Origin: Vanessa cardui
Taxonomy: Eukaryota; Arthropoda; Insecta; Lepidoptera; Nymphalidae
Assembly (NCBI RefSeq): GCF_905220365.1
Contig: NC_061130.1
Coordinates: 1,743,501-1,807,500 of the forward strand
Direction of reading: 5' to 3'
DNA length: 64,000 bases
The notes beneath the pieces are model-generated. The model was not told the origin of the DNA, made no database searches, and worked only from the letters and a program-made list of their open reading frames with translations. The translations under genes were made by a program, and so were the position numbers. Shown piece after piece: positions 1 to 12,432 of the stretch (position 1 is the first letter of the stretch; each line of letters begins with the position of its first letter).

Positions 1-407
1 CAGACCATCGCTAAGGAGATGTAATCGCATCTTCTTTGTGTAAATTATTCTATAGAGTCGGTAGGATATGGCCGACGATTACCGTTAAACTAAACTACCT
101 ACCACTAAGCATAATACGGCCCGTTATGAAGCTTACCTTAACGTGAGCTTTAAAAGTGTATCATACTTTCAGCGATTTCATTTTGGATGGTAAAATGGCG
201 AAAAAAATAAGCGACTGTATTAAGAAAATTACAAGTAATTTTTTAGGGACAAAAATCAAAATATTCTATTTTCAAATAATCATTTAGAAGCACTTTTGAA
301 TTGTAATTTTACAAGATTGGAGATGGTAGTATTTTGGAAAGTGAAAACCAACAATTAACTCAAGACTGCTTTTTTACTAAAATTGAACTATTAATACATA
401 TATCCGC
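1..407. other. No recognisable feature
   Basis: AT-rich single-copy-looking DNA. I see no splice-bounded open frame, RNA gene or known repeat here. Confidence 0.5.
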
Positions 408-738
408 AGACATTTTTAACTTTGCCGTTTCGTAAACTCTAATCATTTGTAAAAAATACATTGGTAAAAAAAAAAAATATTATTCGATACAAGATATACA
501 AGATTTTATAGATGATAAAAAAGCGTGTAGTACCTGTTGACTTCCTAGCTTCCTAGTATTAACTAACATGACTTTGCATTTTTTAAATGTCGAAAAAGAG
601 TAACTACTGAGTTTCTTGCCGGTTCTTCTCGTCACAGCCTACTTTCCGAACCAGTAGTAGCTTCACTTAATTGAAAAATGACGATTCAAAAGTGATTATA
701 CAAGCTTACTTCAATAAAGTTTATTGTATATAAATAAA
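408..738 (+). mobile_element. LINE 3' end fragment (tail family E)
   Basis: This is a decayed 3' end of a non-LTR retrotransposon, called family E here. It starts in the last codons of the reverse transcriptase ORF, where the frame-equivalent of the F-K-S-F-V-K-N-T-L motif is broken by an A-run near 470-480. It continues through the family 3' UTR, which includes GAGTTTCTTGCCGGTTCTTC, and ends at the family's TTCAATAAAGTTTATT terminus. The same UTR recurs about ten more times in this window, which is how the family was recognised. It is 5'-truncated, as usual for LINEs, and non-functional. Confidence 0.75.
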
Positions 739-1146
739 TTAAATTAATACCAACTTAACGCTATGTTATCATTACGGACTTCTCAGTATTGCATGTAAAA
801 ATTAAGTCGTTTGGCAGCAACGAAGTTAAATGAAACAGATATGTCACCGCTCTATCATCTGCTAATCAAAGACTATTAGACTCGACTACAGGAGTCAGGC
901 TTTCGGCCATTGATAGAATGAGATGACAGGGTATTGCGTCACCCTTTTAGCCAGAGGCAATAGAATTAAAATGATTAAAGATTAAAGACCTCCCAAAAGT
1001 TTTGGTAAATATGCATAGATTTTTTTCACTTTTCTTACCGTAATGGTTAAGATCGATAAAGTACTGGTATAATTTCGAAATTAAAAATCTAATTAAATGT
1101 TTTTGTTTTTATTAAAATATTACATACGTATATAATCGTATTAAAC
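739..1146. other. No recognisable feature
   Basis: AT-rich sequence with no supported gene or repeat. Confidence 0.4.
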
Positions 1147-1318
1147 TATCATGACTGTATTTTTTAATACAATAAGTACTGAGTTTGTTGTTGGTTATTC
1201 TCGATAGATTCTACTTTCCGAACCGTTGGTAGCTTCACTTAATATATTTGTTAAATGATGATACATAAGTGCTTGTAGAAGTCTACTTGAATAAAGAATA
1301 TTATGATTTTGATTTTTG
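1147..1318 (+). mobile_element. LINE 3' UTR fragment (tail family E)
   Basis: Short 5'-truncated copy of the family E 3' UTR. The phrases CTACTTTCCGAACCGTTGGT and CTACTTGAATAAAG are recognisable. It ends in a TGATTTTGATTTTTGA-type tail. Confidence 0.7.
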
Positions 1319-2531
1319 ATAAGATACTGCTACTATTTTCAGCTTCAAACTATTTATGATCGTATAACAATATCTACATAGGCCTAGAGCGTTAGTATTT
1401 ATTCATAGTTATTCGGCAAGCCATACCATTATATATTTCTTTCCGATGTATTATGTCGTTAATGTGAAACGTCCTATACATGGAGAGTAAAATAACAAGG
1501 TCACGTCACGTTTCAAGGCTTCCTCGCAACAAAGACGAAAAATCGGTGAATACGTGAGAAAGAAAGAGAAAGCATATTATTTTTGCGACAGTGATCGCCT
1601 TTTGTTTTATCATTCTTAAAACCATAATTTTGTTCATCAATTTTTTTTTAAATAATCTATTAATCTTATTGTATAAAACGTAACATTTACGAACGAGTCC
1701 TTTACTCATGTAATTTAAGTATATAAGTAAGACAAATTTTGATAATTAAACAGACAATTCGTGTAAATGAATTCACAAAACGCTAAGCTCTGTTAATGCG
1801 AGGAGCATTAAAGCGTCACTAATTACTGAGTAATTAAAAGCTCTCAAAGTTAAGTAAACGACGAAAAAGTTCCGCCGACTCAGTTTTTGCGTAACATTAT
1901 CTTGTAATTATATTATTATATATATAATTTTACCTAGCGGACATTTCAGAATAGATTTGAGACAGTGAATAATTTTTTTCATATAAGGATATGAATTATC
2001 AAAGACTTGTATTATAACACTGAACAGCTCTCACTTTATAGATTAAAGATGAGAGTTGGTACAATAGACAGCAACTACCAATCTTGATTGAAGATTGCGA
2101 CTTCAACTTCAGACAACACTGAGAGTTAATATGTGCTCATCTGATTTATATAAAGATAAAATTAGTTTTTTATTTTAATTACAATATATCCTATCTCTTA
2201 AATCTTGACAACTTTTATTTGATATATTTATTATAATAGTCACCTTCTCCAAAACAGTAGAGGACGTTTTTACCGCAGGTTATTTACACGATCACCTAGA
2301 TGCAAATGGTAATGATATCTACAAATCATAAGCATTCCTAAGGCAGGCCTCTCACCAGGGGCATTCTGATTTTTAACAGTTCAGATTCAAAGGCCAGTGA
2401 GAAGAAATGAAGATTACTGTGAGAAAACGACAAATAATAATCTTATATTACAATAGAACGCTAATCCTTGTGGACACAATATTTATTAAATACTGCTTGA
2501 TCTTAAGCAAATCCGTTTGAGTAAAAGTTTA
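1319..2531. other. No recognisable feature
   Basis: About 1.2 kb of AT-rich DNA. A 67-codon minus-strand frame at 1506-1709 is within chance length and has no recognisable domain. Confidence 0.4.
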
Positions 2532-2737
2532 AGGTACTCAGTATTATTGTAGTTCGGTTTGAAGACTGAGTGAGCCAGTGTAACTACAGGCAAAAGGCAC
2601 ATAACATTTTATTTCTCAAAGTGCATTGACGATGTGAGAGATGGCTAATGAAATTCTTACAGCACCATTGTCTATGGCAGATGGTGACCACTGATCCAGT
2701 GGTCAATTTGCTCGTCCTACCTATATAATAAAATTAT
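2532..2737 (+). mobile_element. Repeat C, degenerate 5'-truncated copy
   Basis: Degenerate copy of repeat C, a roughly 290-bp retroposon described under the copy at 36914-37199. It is recognised by GAGTGAGCCAGTGTAACTAC, the 'cattgacgatgt' block and 'ggtgaccactgat'. It ends in an ATAATAAAATTATAAAATAA tail instead of plain poly(A). Confidence 0.7.
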
Positions 2738-3650
2738 AAAATAATAATAAAACATCTGTAAATACGGTTAGTTTATCTGTAATTGCCTCACATTTATTTA
2801 ATATACGAGTACATTGGTTGTTCGGTATCTAACTATGATCGCTTCCTTGATTAAACTACGTAGATGTGCAAAGTTTTATAGCTGAGATTGGACACTTTTA
2901 TTGCACGGGGCGCATTCACACATTGCCACCGTTTCCATTTCTATCCGATATTTTTTCAATATTTATTTTGCCACCAAAAAAAAACATTTTTTTTTACTCA
3001 ATTCAATATAATTATAAATGTTATTATTACGAATAAAACAAACCAATTATATTTATATCGTTTCAAGAATGTGAATACCACGGCGTTGCTGTGCCCCTTT
3101 CGAGTTGAGTGTTGTAGTTGCACTAGCTAATTTGTTTTGTTTTATTGTTTTCTCATGAAAATAATGATATTCTTATTGTTACCTAATAATACGTTGCGGG
3201 TATCAGCAATAGTTTTCAACTGCATTTACAGAATTAGGATCAGCTTTACAATGAATTAAATGAAAATAAATTGTCATTACAATCCGTTTCCGAAGCATAA
3301 TGTGAACAAACTCTTATCTGTACCGTGCATTCAGGGATCAGGTCGAAATTACACTGCAAATATTAGGTTGCTATCGAATAGAGGTACGGAAAGTCGGTTT
3401 GGTTTATAGTAATAAAACTAGTTCGATCCGGTTCGATATTGAACCAGTCGGATTTTGCATAGAAGCTAGACATTCCAAATAACAGTAGATTAAAACTAAA
3501 ATAAAAACTCGTATGATTTGCATATAACTGCGTCGGGGCCTGTCAAATTGCGTCAACGATTTTAGAATATATTTGAAAATTGATTTCTGAAAAGCCTATC
3601 TTGAATGTAACCTAACTAGAACAGATCTATCGATTGTATTTATGTACGTA
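2738..3650. other. No recognisable feature
   Basis: An 80-codon frame at 2888-3130 (+) has no Kozak or splice support and a T-run-derived, F-rich composition. I read it as chance. Confidence 0.4.
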
Positions 3651-3868
3651 AAAGCGTGGAGTTAATACTTGTTGACTTCCAGGAAAGATATATTACATAC
3701 ACATATAATTGTATTTAACTAATATGACTTTGTTTTTTAAATGTTATAAAAGAGTAACTACTGAGTTGTTTGCTGTTAGCTTCACTAAGTATAGTTGTTA
3801 AATGACGACGCAAAAGGGTTTGTAAAAGCTAACTTGAATAAAGTTTATTTTTATTTGTTTTATTTTTT
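3651..3868 (+). mobile_element. LINE 3' UTR fragment (tail family E)
   Basis: Family E 3' UTR from 'gcgtggagttaatacttgttgac' through GAGTAACTACTGAGTTG to the terminal 'ttgaataaagtttattt'. An internal stretch that would carry 'cggttcttctcggtagaatctac' is deleted. SINE B begins within ten bases of its end. Confidence 0.75.
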
Positions 3869-3875
3869 ATGTTAA

Positions 3876-4035
3876 TGACCTCCGTGGTCGAGTAGTATGT
3901 ACACCGATTTTCATGGGTACGCCGAGGTCCTGGGTTCAGTCTGTATGTTCTCTTGGATCAGAGTGTTTTTGGTAACTTCGTCTGATTTTCCAAAAATGCT
4001 TTAGCTACTTATAGTTATAGTGAATATTTAGTTAT
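3876..4035 (+). mobile_element. SINE B, degenerate copy
   Basis: tRNA-headed SINE B starting GACCTCCGTGGTCGAGTAGT (A-box region). The B box is decayed to GGGTTCAGTCTGT. About 20 bp of the normal T-arm spacer is lost and the body is diverged. It is recognised by comparison with the better copy at 24831-25080. Confidence 0.7.
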
Positions 4036-5344
4036 TTTCAATATAATAATTTCATACAAGCTTCTATTAAGATATCTTTAACTCTTTCACTTGCAAGGCA
4101 CTTGGGGATATTATATTATGACGTCATATCAGACGTCATACTAAAGGGACATCGGAGCATTGATTAATAAACTACGCGGATAAACCTAAGTGAATCGTCG
4201 AGCTCCACTCTATTCATTACGAACTATCGAGTCTACAACTAAATCCGTTCGGATATCGGGTTTGATTCCCCGTTTAAAGTCGAATAGGCCGGAAATCGAT
4301 TGCTTTGGAAGCTCCACGTCCGAATTGTAGGCGAGATCCCGCGGAAATGGGATTTATCTGGAAATGTCATTTCGATTTTTCATTTTTATTTGAGGGTTCT
4401 TCGTTATGGATGTTATTTGAATGACAAAAAATGTGTAGGAGCGTTTTTAATGTGTGAACTCGTAACTTAAGTAAGTAAGCCTCCAAATAGATGCGTTAAG
4501 CATTTATTATTGTTATTCAATGAAATAATTGCAAATAAAACTCTTGCAATTTTAGTCTTATATTAATATTATAGTAGTAACCCTGGTATTAATGATAGAT
4601 GGTAGATTTTATTATGGATTTCTTTTACAACATCGTCTATATCATATCGAGTAAAAAATGTAATTTAGATCATTTAATTCGTTGGGTAGATCGGAAATAT
4701 TCTATTAATACAGAGAAATGTGATTCGCGCCTCACAGTGTTCTGCGAGTACCACGTAGCTTCTAGGGCAATAACCTTAAAGTCCTTAAACTTAAATTATC
4801 CTTAAACAAAGCGACACATTATCTAAAAAACAGATTAATATTTCTTACAGTGCCAAAATTCTTGAGTCCGAGTTGTAAACAATGACTTACTAGTTATATC
4901 AATTGGGCCATTTACAAGCGCTATCTTTGACCATTAATTTGTCTGCAAAGTTTAGTCTAACACCTGGGACCTCATAACCTTCAGCTGTTTGGTGTCCATA
5001 CAGTACATGAATCAGTTATCGCATCTAATACGTTACATACGAAAAGTCAATCAAAATTCGCTTCCTGCAAACCTATGTCCATGTAAGTCGGCGCGGAAAT
5101 AACGCGCTTAATAGATTCGCTCCCGCTCACAGCGCGCTGACAACGGGTAATCTATTTATGAGAAAACATTTCGTATGTTTGTCTCTCGGACCTTTGATGA
5201 AAAGACCTGAAGGATTAAGTTTAATAGCATTCCGTGATTTACTTTATCCGAATTAAATAAGTTTTTTAAAGTTGGCTGCTTTGAATTTTTTTTAAATAAA
5301 GAACTAAATGACGTAATATTAAATAAGTTTAATTATCTGTATTA
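4036..5344. other. No gene seen
   Basis: No supported coding region. A TGACGTCA palindrome occurs near 4119 and a second GACGTCAT near 4134. These match the CREB/ATF site consensus but have no promoter context. Confidence 0.35.
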
Positions 5345-5590
5345 TTTTTTTGCATTGCAGATGCAGCTGGAGCGATTTGGACGAGAGTGGCGAGAAACAG
5401 AGATAGCTCACAACATTTTTTTGTTTTGAGGAGGAGGCTTTTACGGCAAAAGGCGACCATTGTAGAGAATAAAAAATAGACATTAGAGAAAAAATTTAAT
5501 AAAAAAAAATATACTAAAATGTTAACACTGATTAAACTGTTATACATAACTAATAAGGCAAATAAAGCTTTGTTATTATTATTATTATAT
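5345..5590 (+). mobile_element. Decayed LINE 3' end with TTATT tail
   Basis: Beginning at the 'gcag' near 5357, one frame reads as the end of a LINE reverse transcriptase: W-T-R-V-A-R-N-R-D, then, after a frameshift, E-E-A-F-T-A-K-G-D. This matches the W-x-R-x-A-x-[ND]-R ... E-E-A-F pattern that ends several insect LINE ORFs. The fragment closes with 'aaataaagctttg' and a (TTA)n tail at 5571-5587, a typical LINE microsatellite tail. The AG before the frame resembles a splice acceptor, but the frameshift and tail favour a dead element. Confidence 0.55.
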
Positions 5591-7880
5591 CTTTTACAGG
5601 CAAACCACTAAATTGAACTGAACTACAAAGAAGGGCAAAGACTTCTGATTCCTAACAACTGATCTCTAGGTCATGAGCGAAAGCTAGTTTTTTTTAAACG
5701 TTAAATATTATTTAAGTTGTAATAAATTTCTGTGACGTAATTATTTCGCATCGGCAAAGTATAATATTTTCGACGCACATCTTAAAAAACTAGTACTTAC
5801 GGTAAAGGCCAAATTACAATCAGCAAGACAACTTACCTGAAAACAAGAAACATATCATTAGTCATTAAATTCAATTCAATTAACTGGCTCTATCACAGAA
5901 CATAGCAATAAAGCGATTAAATGTCTATCTAAATTTCAAAGAGCATAAAACGTCCATTTAACATTCGTCGATTACAAGACAAGTTTCGTGATAGAGTCTC
6001 TGGCGAAACGCCATTTTATTATGATGATACATTTGTTTCAGTCCATCCTCAATGGATCCATTACGGGGTTTGATGTACGATTATGGGAAAGTAAATTTTG
6101 TTATAACAGTAGATCAAAAACTCTTAAAAGGATTAATTCAAGCGTTAATATTTTTTCTACTTATACTAGAAGACTATGCAAATAAATCCTTTCATAAAGT
6201 GTGCTTACATTTTGCTATTGTGGAGGAACTCACTTCTGAAAATTCTTGTATCTCACTTTTAATACTGAAAACCAACTTATGACGTGATAATATATTTTGA
6301 GTTAATTGCTTTTGATTTCTATAAAAAAATATACAACTAAGAAGGTTCCGCGAATAATGCCAATCATATACATTTAATTTGCTTTTATACCTTACATGCT
6401 ACAGTTCAAATAAATAAAACTTGTAAAATCGTTCAAAGAGGCTTTTAACCAATAAGGTTTAAAAACCTTAAATTTCACTCATCAAAAAATATATTCTTTT
6501 TTTGAAAATATATCCAAATCTATAATCTACACAATAATATGATACGGAAATATTTTAAAAGAACATATAGTTTTGTCTTGTTAATAATCATACTTATCTT
6601 GAAAACGATTATTATTAATAAATAAAAAAAAATCGATCACCCAAAAACCAGTAAAACAGATATAAAAGCTATTCAGACTAAACGCTTTACTTACTAACCT
6701 TAAATACTGTCACAAAAAGCAGTGCATTGAATAATTAAAAACGTGAAAATACCTGTAAACACACTCGTCTGAACGACCCTTAACTCCAGCAACGGTAATA
6801 GGGCTTGGTGCACTATCAGCAGCGCTATTCTGTAAGAACTTGTATCCCACTCGTGATGTGATGAAAGCAGACTACGGTGATATGCTATTTTTATGCGTTT
6901 ACCTTTTAATTACATAATTATTGTAGTCAATTTTGCGTAACAATCTTGTTGGCGTATATTTTATTTTTCCGAATTGAGTACTGTTTTTTTTTTTATCTGA
7001 AGTTCGCGGTTTTCATGAACAAGGATCTAAACTTAAATATCATTACAATATAATTCAACTTTTTTTTTATACTTTCCAAAATATTTCAAAAATATTTGTA
7101 CAGAGTTTTCGTAGATTTAAATTACATTTTATCCTGGACAAACTTTCTTTGTAGCGTTGATTTAAGTTAATAAACAAAAACTTGCAACAGAAATATAAAA
7201 AAATACAAATACAAATTATATTTGTCTAATTTCGGAGCGAATAGATCTACACACCAGTACTATACTGTTTTATAATACGAATTTGATTCGAAATCGTTTT
7301 TATTATTTATCTTTTAATATTACGTTTTCTTGTATTCCATTTATATTAAATTCCGTAGACACACAAAAAGTCAACAAAGGAGGTTCTATAACTTTCGTCA
7401 CGTTCCATTTTCGAGATTACTTTAAAAAATTCGAGTTGTTTTAAAAATGAGCAGAAAAATTAATCCTTCGTACGAGATAACATCGCTACCATTTTCCGCG
7501 ATACCCTGTCCCATTCATCATCCCTTTACATATTTCGTGCGACAATTTTAAAAGTTCCGACTTTAAAGTCAGACACTGATGTAGCGGGCTCAGAGTTTGT
7601 GAAATACTTAGAATCATATGAATTTGTACCTAAATGCAAGCTACACAGAGATGTTATTGCTATATACATTATATACTAACACCAAAAAAAAAAACGATGA
7701 TACTGATAAGGAGTTGTTAAAAAATGATGTAAACTGTTCTTGAGCGAATATTTTGTTTTTCTTTTCATTGCCAAGTTTATTCTATAAATATTCTTCAAAA
7801 ACTAAGCCTGCAGGAAGACTGAGACATGCAAAAATTATCGATATTTATTCTATTTTTAAATCGAAATTGTTACATTTTTT
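5591..7880. other. No recognisable feature
   Basis: About 2.3 kb of AT-rich DNA. Two overlapping frames at 5988-6282 (65 and 76 codons) use the same DNA in different phases and show no domain, so neither is called. Confidence 0.4.
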
Positions 7881-7938
7881 TAACAGTCTGTAAATTTTCC
7901 ACTGTTGAGCTAAGGCCTTCCTTTGAGAAGAGGTCTTA
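7881..7938 (-). mobile_element. SINE A, 3'-end fragment
   Basis: Only the 3' terminus of SINE A is present: 'aacagtctgtaaattttccac' through 'aggtctta', the reverse complement of the family's '...cagtgggaaatttacaggctgtt' end. Confidence 0.65.
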
Positions 7939-8290
7939 GGCTTAGAATAGAAATAGTAAAAAAAATATAACAAACTTTATCAAGTATAAAAAAACTATAG
8001 GCTGTTCAAATAAATATCAACTGTGGCAATCGTACCGACCGCTATACAAATAATCGATATTTATAATATCGACCTTCAAGGAGAACAGGTTAGGCTTCAT
8101 CAAAATATTAAAAAAATATAACAAATTTTATCATATATAAAAAAATTACAGGCTGTTCAATTAATATAAAGAATCAATTGCTAAAATATCTATATTTAGT
8201 GGCAGAGTATAAAATTCTAAATAATAAATTTTATACCAAACTTGAGCACATATAAAAAATCTACAGCGTGTTCTAATAAACACAACCATA
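7925..8290. repeat. Degenerate ~150-bp tandem repeat
   Basis: A unit containing 'atataacaaa[c/t]tttatca', 'tataaaaaaa' and 'ta[t/c]aggctgttcaa' occurs near 7957-8010, again near 8108-8160 (offset about 150 bp), and in decayed form near 8228-8280. The first two copies also share the flank 'gagaa[g/c]aggt..taggctt', which comes from the SINE A fragment. The duplication therefore followed that insertion. Confidence 0.6.
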
Positions 8291-8575
8291 GCAATAAGCA
8301 ATTTTAGTATTCGTAAAGTCAAAGCATCGTTAATGGAAGTATAATTTCATATCAAGATAATCCTTGAAACGGCATTCATAAAGATTCGTGTAAGCGTTGA
8401 TTGGTAGAATTATGTTTTGAGGAACGCAATTGCATTAGCTAATGTACTGGCTATGAAGATGAGTATCGTGTTTGAAGATGCTATAATACTGGATGTACCT
8501 TGAACGTACTTTATACAACAAATAATAGTTCTTACATAGACTTACGATTTTGAATTATTTTTTGATATAAACACT

Positions 8576-8861
8576 TGGTGGCAGTGCCTTGTGCAAGCCC
8601 GCCTGGGTAGGTACCACCCACTCATCAGTTATTCTACCGCCAAATAACTAAGTATTGTTGTGTTCCGGTTTAAAGGGTGAGTAAGCCAGTGTAACTACAG
8701 GCACAAGGGACATAACATCTTAGTTCCCAAGGTTGGTGGCGCATTGACGATGTAAGGAATAGAATAGTTAATATTTCTTACAGCGTCATTGTTTATGGGT
8801 GATGGTGACCACTTACCATAAGGTGACCCGTATGCTCGTCCGCCAACTATACCATAAAAAA
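8576..8861 (+). mobile_element. Repeat C, near full-length copy
   Basis: Near full-length repeat C, from 'ggtggcagtgccttgtgcaag' to 'accataaaaaa'. It contains the conserved blocks GGTAGGTACCACCCACTCAT, 'ttccggtttaaagggtgag' and GGTGATGGTGACCACTTACC. A small duplication ('aatagaatag') distinguishes it. A 63-codon reverse frame inside it is a by-product of the repeat. Confidence 0.85.
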
Positions 8862-9567
8862 TAGTATCGTATCTGCTATTTGACAAAGAAATTGATGCAC
8901 ATAATTTTACCTTAATAATTTAGCTTTATGAAATAATTAAAATATTCTTACCAAATAAATTAAATCACTGTCTAGGTTGATATCGTTTTGATTACAAAAC
9001 ATAGCACTTCATTTTAATTATCTATAATAACACTTCATATTTATCGTCAAAATTTAAGAATAAGCAATAATTTTTACATCGCAATGCCATAACGGAGAAC
9101 GTATCAAATTTAATGTAAATTGGGTATTTTATTATATTAAATAATTTGGTAGTTTACAAATATAGTAAGTATCACTTCCAGTGTAACTATTGTTGCGGCA
9201 ACCGCATTAGCCGACTACCAACCAAATAATGTTCAGTTATGGTCGAAAATTTTCGGATTTCGTGTAATTGTGATTTACTCGTTGCAACGGATTTGATATG
9301 CGATAAAGTTATCGCGATTCGGGGAGGTTTTGAAAGGTTCGGTTGTTTTCAGTGAATTTTAGGAATTATTAGGTTAGGCGTGCTGAAGTTTGATACACGA
9401 AATTTTCGAATGCAATCTACCTTTATAATGGTCTGACTGAATATGTATTATAACTGATAATTTTGTATTTGTTGCTATTTTCTACACACACACACACGCT
9501 CGCCTTCGTGTGAGAGGGTGATGTTAGATAAAGGATGTACTTTGCCCAATAATATGTAAACTATATG
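8862..9567. other. No recognisable feature; short (CA)n
   Basis: No coding region supported. A short (CA)n run lies at about 9484-9497. Confidence 0.4.
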
Positions 9568-9722
9568 ACTTTATTTTTAAATATTGTAAAAGAGTAACTA
9601 CTGAGTTTCTTGCCGGTTCTCGGTAGAATCTACTTTCCGAACGGGTGGTAGATTTACTTAATTGTTTAATGACAATTGTAAAAGCCTACTTGAATAAAGT
9701 TTAGTTTGATTTTGATTTTGAC
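9568..9722 (+). mobile_element. LINE 3' UTR fragment (tail family E)
   Basis: Family E 3' UTR, 'taaaagagtaactactgagt' to 'cttgaataaagtttag', with a (TTTGAT)n-like tail ending at 9722. Confidence 0.75.
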
Positions 9723-11140
9723 CAACCGATCTAACTACAGAAATACGTTAATATATTTAAATATCTTATACATTTCTATTCACGTTTGTAAAAATGTTGA
9801 AAACAAAAATTTTAGATAAAAAATTTCAGAGAACAATTTATGTATTTTTGGTTACAAAACTGTTGATTCACTGCATGGTAAATAATATTTAGATTGCATT
9901 TAGTTAGCTAACTAATGGTTGTCAATTTAAATAAATATGTTATAACGACAAAAAAATCTTTCATAAACTCGAATGACGTATCATTTGATTCAATTTCATT
10001 TGACTTGCGCAACAGAACTTTTTAAATGCTACGTTCGTCAAAAACCTAAGTTCACTTTTAATATTAACAATAATAACCTTTATAATTATATCACAATGAA
10101 AAGTCGTTAAAACATGTAGTTAATACTTAAATAACCACATAATATTTGATCCATAAAAACATTTCAAGCCGTCACAATAAAGCGACGTTATTAACACGGC
10201 TTAAAAATACATTCGTAAAGCGGTGAATGAAACGCCTGCCGTCAAAATTATTGTAGCAAATGAAGCAGCCATAATTCGTGTCAAATTGGCATGCCAATTA
10301 TACATTCTGCGGTAAAGTAATAGCCACAACATACCATATGAACGCTTCATAATACAAGAGGACAAATTGCGAATGTTTCGACGGTGTAATGCGTTAAAAA
10401 GTATTTTTAAATTGTATAATTAATTATGATTACGTTATTTGGCGGTAAGGTATGTATGTAGTCTACTATAAAATTGCTATATTTAGCACCGTTGCTATTC
10501 GGTCTTAAGGCTGAAATATTTTTGTGAACTAGTGTAACTTACAGATACAAAATTGCATAACGTTTTTTATTTAGAAGCTGTATCAAGTTATCCTATATCT
10601 GCTGGTATATCTATCAGGCTGTAAATCTTGTAGAATATGTAAAAAAAAGAGATCAAACGTAACTAGAGATGTATAAGGCGACGTTTGCAAATAAATATTT
10701 CTGTATTAAAAAAAAAGAGACTTCGGAAAATGATGACGGAAAGAGACGAAAAGAGTTCGATGTTTTGACGTTCTTATGTAATAAGATAGCTCACACATTA
10801 CATTTTACTTTGATCACCGACTCCGTCTGATCATATGTTGCGAATACATTACACGATGACAATACTCAATATAAATATGTTATTTTCAATATTATTTTTC
10901 TACACACAGATGATAATAATTCATGATAGTTAATATCACATGCTGTCTTATACTGCTGAATAAATAATTCTTCTGTAAAGAGAAGCTTGTAATTTAATAG
11001 AGCATCTGTATCTGAGATTGGATTCAGAATCTTATCCCACAGATTATATGAAGGTTTCCTTACAATATAACTTTATACCATCGATTATGATCACGTGATC
11101 GAGCCACAATAATTTGAAATTATTTTGCTATTCATTTTCA
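9723..11140. other. Mostly featureless; possible repeat C trace
   Basis: No gene. Around 10440-10590, 'ggcggtaag', 'tcggtcttaaggctga' and 'ctagtgtaacttacagatac' faintly match repeat C in + orientation, but too weakly to call. Confidence 0.3.
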
Positions 11141-11385
11141 GACGAACATATGTTCCACCTGATGGTAATAGCTCACCGCCCATAGACAATGGCGCTGTAA
11201 GAAACTTTAACCATTCCTTTCATCGCCAATGCGCCACCAATCTTAGGAACTAAGATGTTTTGTCCCTTGTGCCTGTAGTTACTGACTCACTCTCCTTACA
11301 CAACAATACCAAGTACTGTTGGTTGGCGGTAAAATATCTGATAAGTGGGTGGTACCAAAAGGGCTTGCACAAAGCTCTACCATTA
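11141..11385 (-). mobile_element. Repeat C, diverged copy
   Basis: Reverse-strand repeat C running 'gacgaacatatgttccacctgatgg' through 'gggcttgcacaaagctctaccatt'. It has a diverged middle and lost its poly(T) side. Confidence 0.75.
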
Positions 11386-11957
11386 TAAGAATTGCTCTAC
11401 ATGTTCGTAAAAAATATTTTGAAATTAAATATGTTTCGAATTCTACAATTTATTTAATCCTTGTTCGCAGACGATATCGTCTGTATTAAAATTGTACTCA
11501 CGGTAACAAAATACGATATACCAGAGTTTTATTATAGCAAATGTTCTGTAGCAGATTTCAATACAGGTCAATGGGCACCTAAGCATATTGGTTCATATTT
11601 CGCGAACCGTGTGTTAACCTATTAATAGCCGAAACGCTGTTAGTGTTAGGGAATGAGATCACGACCGCGTTCAGTTAGACTTGATCGTTTCTTATAATTT
11701 ATTATAATTACCCATTTCCTTTTCAAAATAAACATAATTATATGCAAACATACGATGTTCTTACTTTTCAATGTAAATATATATTTAATGAAGATTTTGT
11801 CGGTGGTAGGAAATATCTGAGTAGGTAATCTAGTTCTCGTTATATCTTCAATCACGAAATTGAAATACTTTATACTTATATGCGTTTTGTTAATGAGTGA
11901 AAACAACATATCTCTATAGGAATACCTATGTATATACTAGCTGTGCCAGGGTACGCG
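11386..11957. other. No recognisable feature
   Basis: An 87-codon minus frame at 11646-11909 has no motif and no splice context. It is read as chance. Confidence 0.35.
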
Positions 11958-12018
11958 TATCTCACCCTTCAATCCGTATATCAAGTATTGTTGATCAGCG
12001 TTAGAATATGTGATGAAT
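11958..12018 (-). mobile_element. Repeat C, internal fragment
   Basis: About 60 bp ('tatctcacccttcaatccg...gtatt..gtgatga') match the middle of repeat C on the reverse strand. The sequence is strongly diverged. Confidence 0.4.
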
Positions 12019-12122
12019 GATGAATGTATGACACAAATACCTACAAAGTAAATAATTTCATTAAATAATTTTAATGTTATAATATATACTATAATCAATT
12101 TGCGCCTTTGTATTGATGACGA

Positions 12123-12432
12123 TAAAAGTAAAGTAAATTAACAGCCTGTAAATTTCCCACTGCTATGCTAAAGCCTCCTCTTCCATTAAGGAGAGAGTTT
12201 GGAACATATTCCATCACGCTGTTCCAATGCGGGTCTGTGGAATACACAAGTGGCAGAATTACGATGAAATTAGACACATGCAAGTTTCCTCACGATGTTT
12301 TGCTTCACCGCCGAGCACGATATGAATTATAAACACAAATTAAGCACATGAATATTTAGTGGTGTTTGCCTGGGTTTGAACCCGAAATCATCGGTTAAGA
12401 TGCACGCGTTCTAACCACTGGGCCATCTCAGC
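12123..12432 (-). mobile_element. SINE A, full-length copy
   Basis: Full-length tRNA-derived SINE on the minus strand. The 3' tail (complement of 'agtaaagtaa') lies at 12123-12138. The LINE-like 3' domain, the central body, the B box (complement 'gggtttgaaccc' near 12372) and the A-box region ('aaccactgggccatctcagc') follow to 12432. The 62-codon reverse frame here belongs to the SINE. Confidence 0.85.

Noticed and set aside
4119..4141. CREB/ATF-like TGACGTCA sites
   Set aside because: An 8-mer palindrome with no promoter or TSS nearby. The same motif also occurs near 49193 and 49706 without context.
5357..5480. Strong-looking splice acceptor followed by an open frame
   Set aside because: The frame matches a LINE reverse transcriptase C-terminus with a frameshift and a TTA-type tail, so it is element debris.
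10440..10590. Repeat C in + orientation
   Set aside because: Only a few short phrases match and order is uncertain, so it is not called as a copy.
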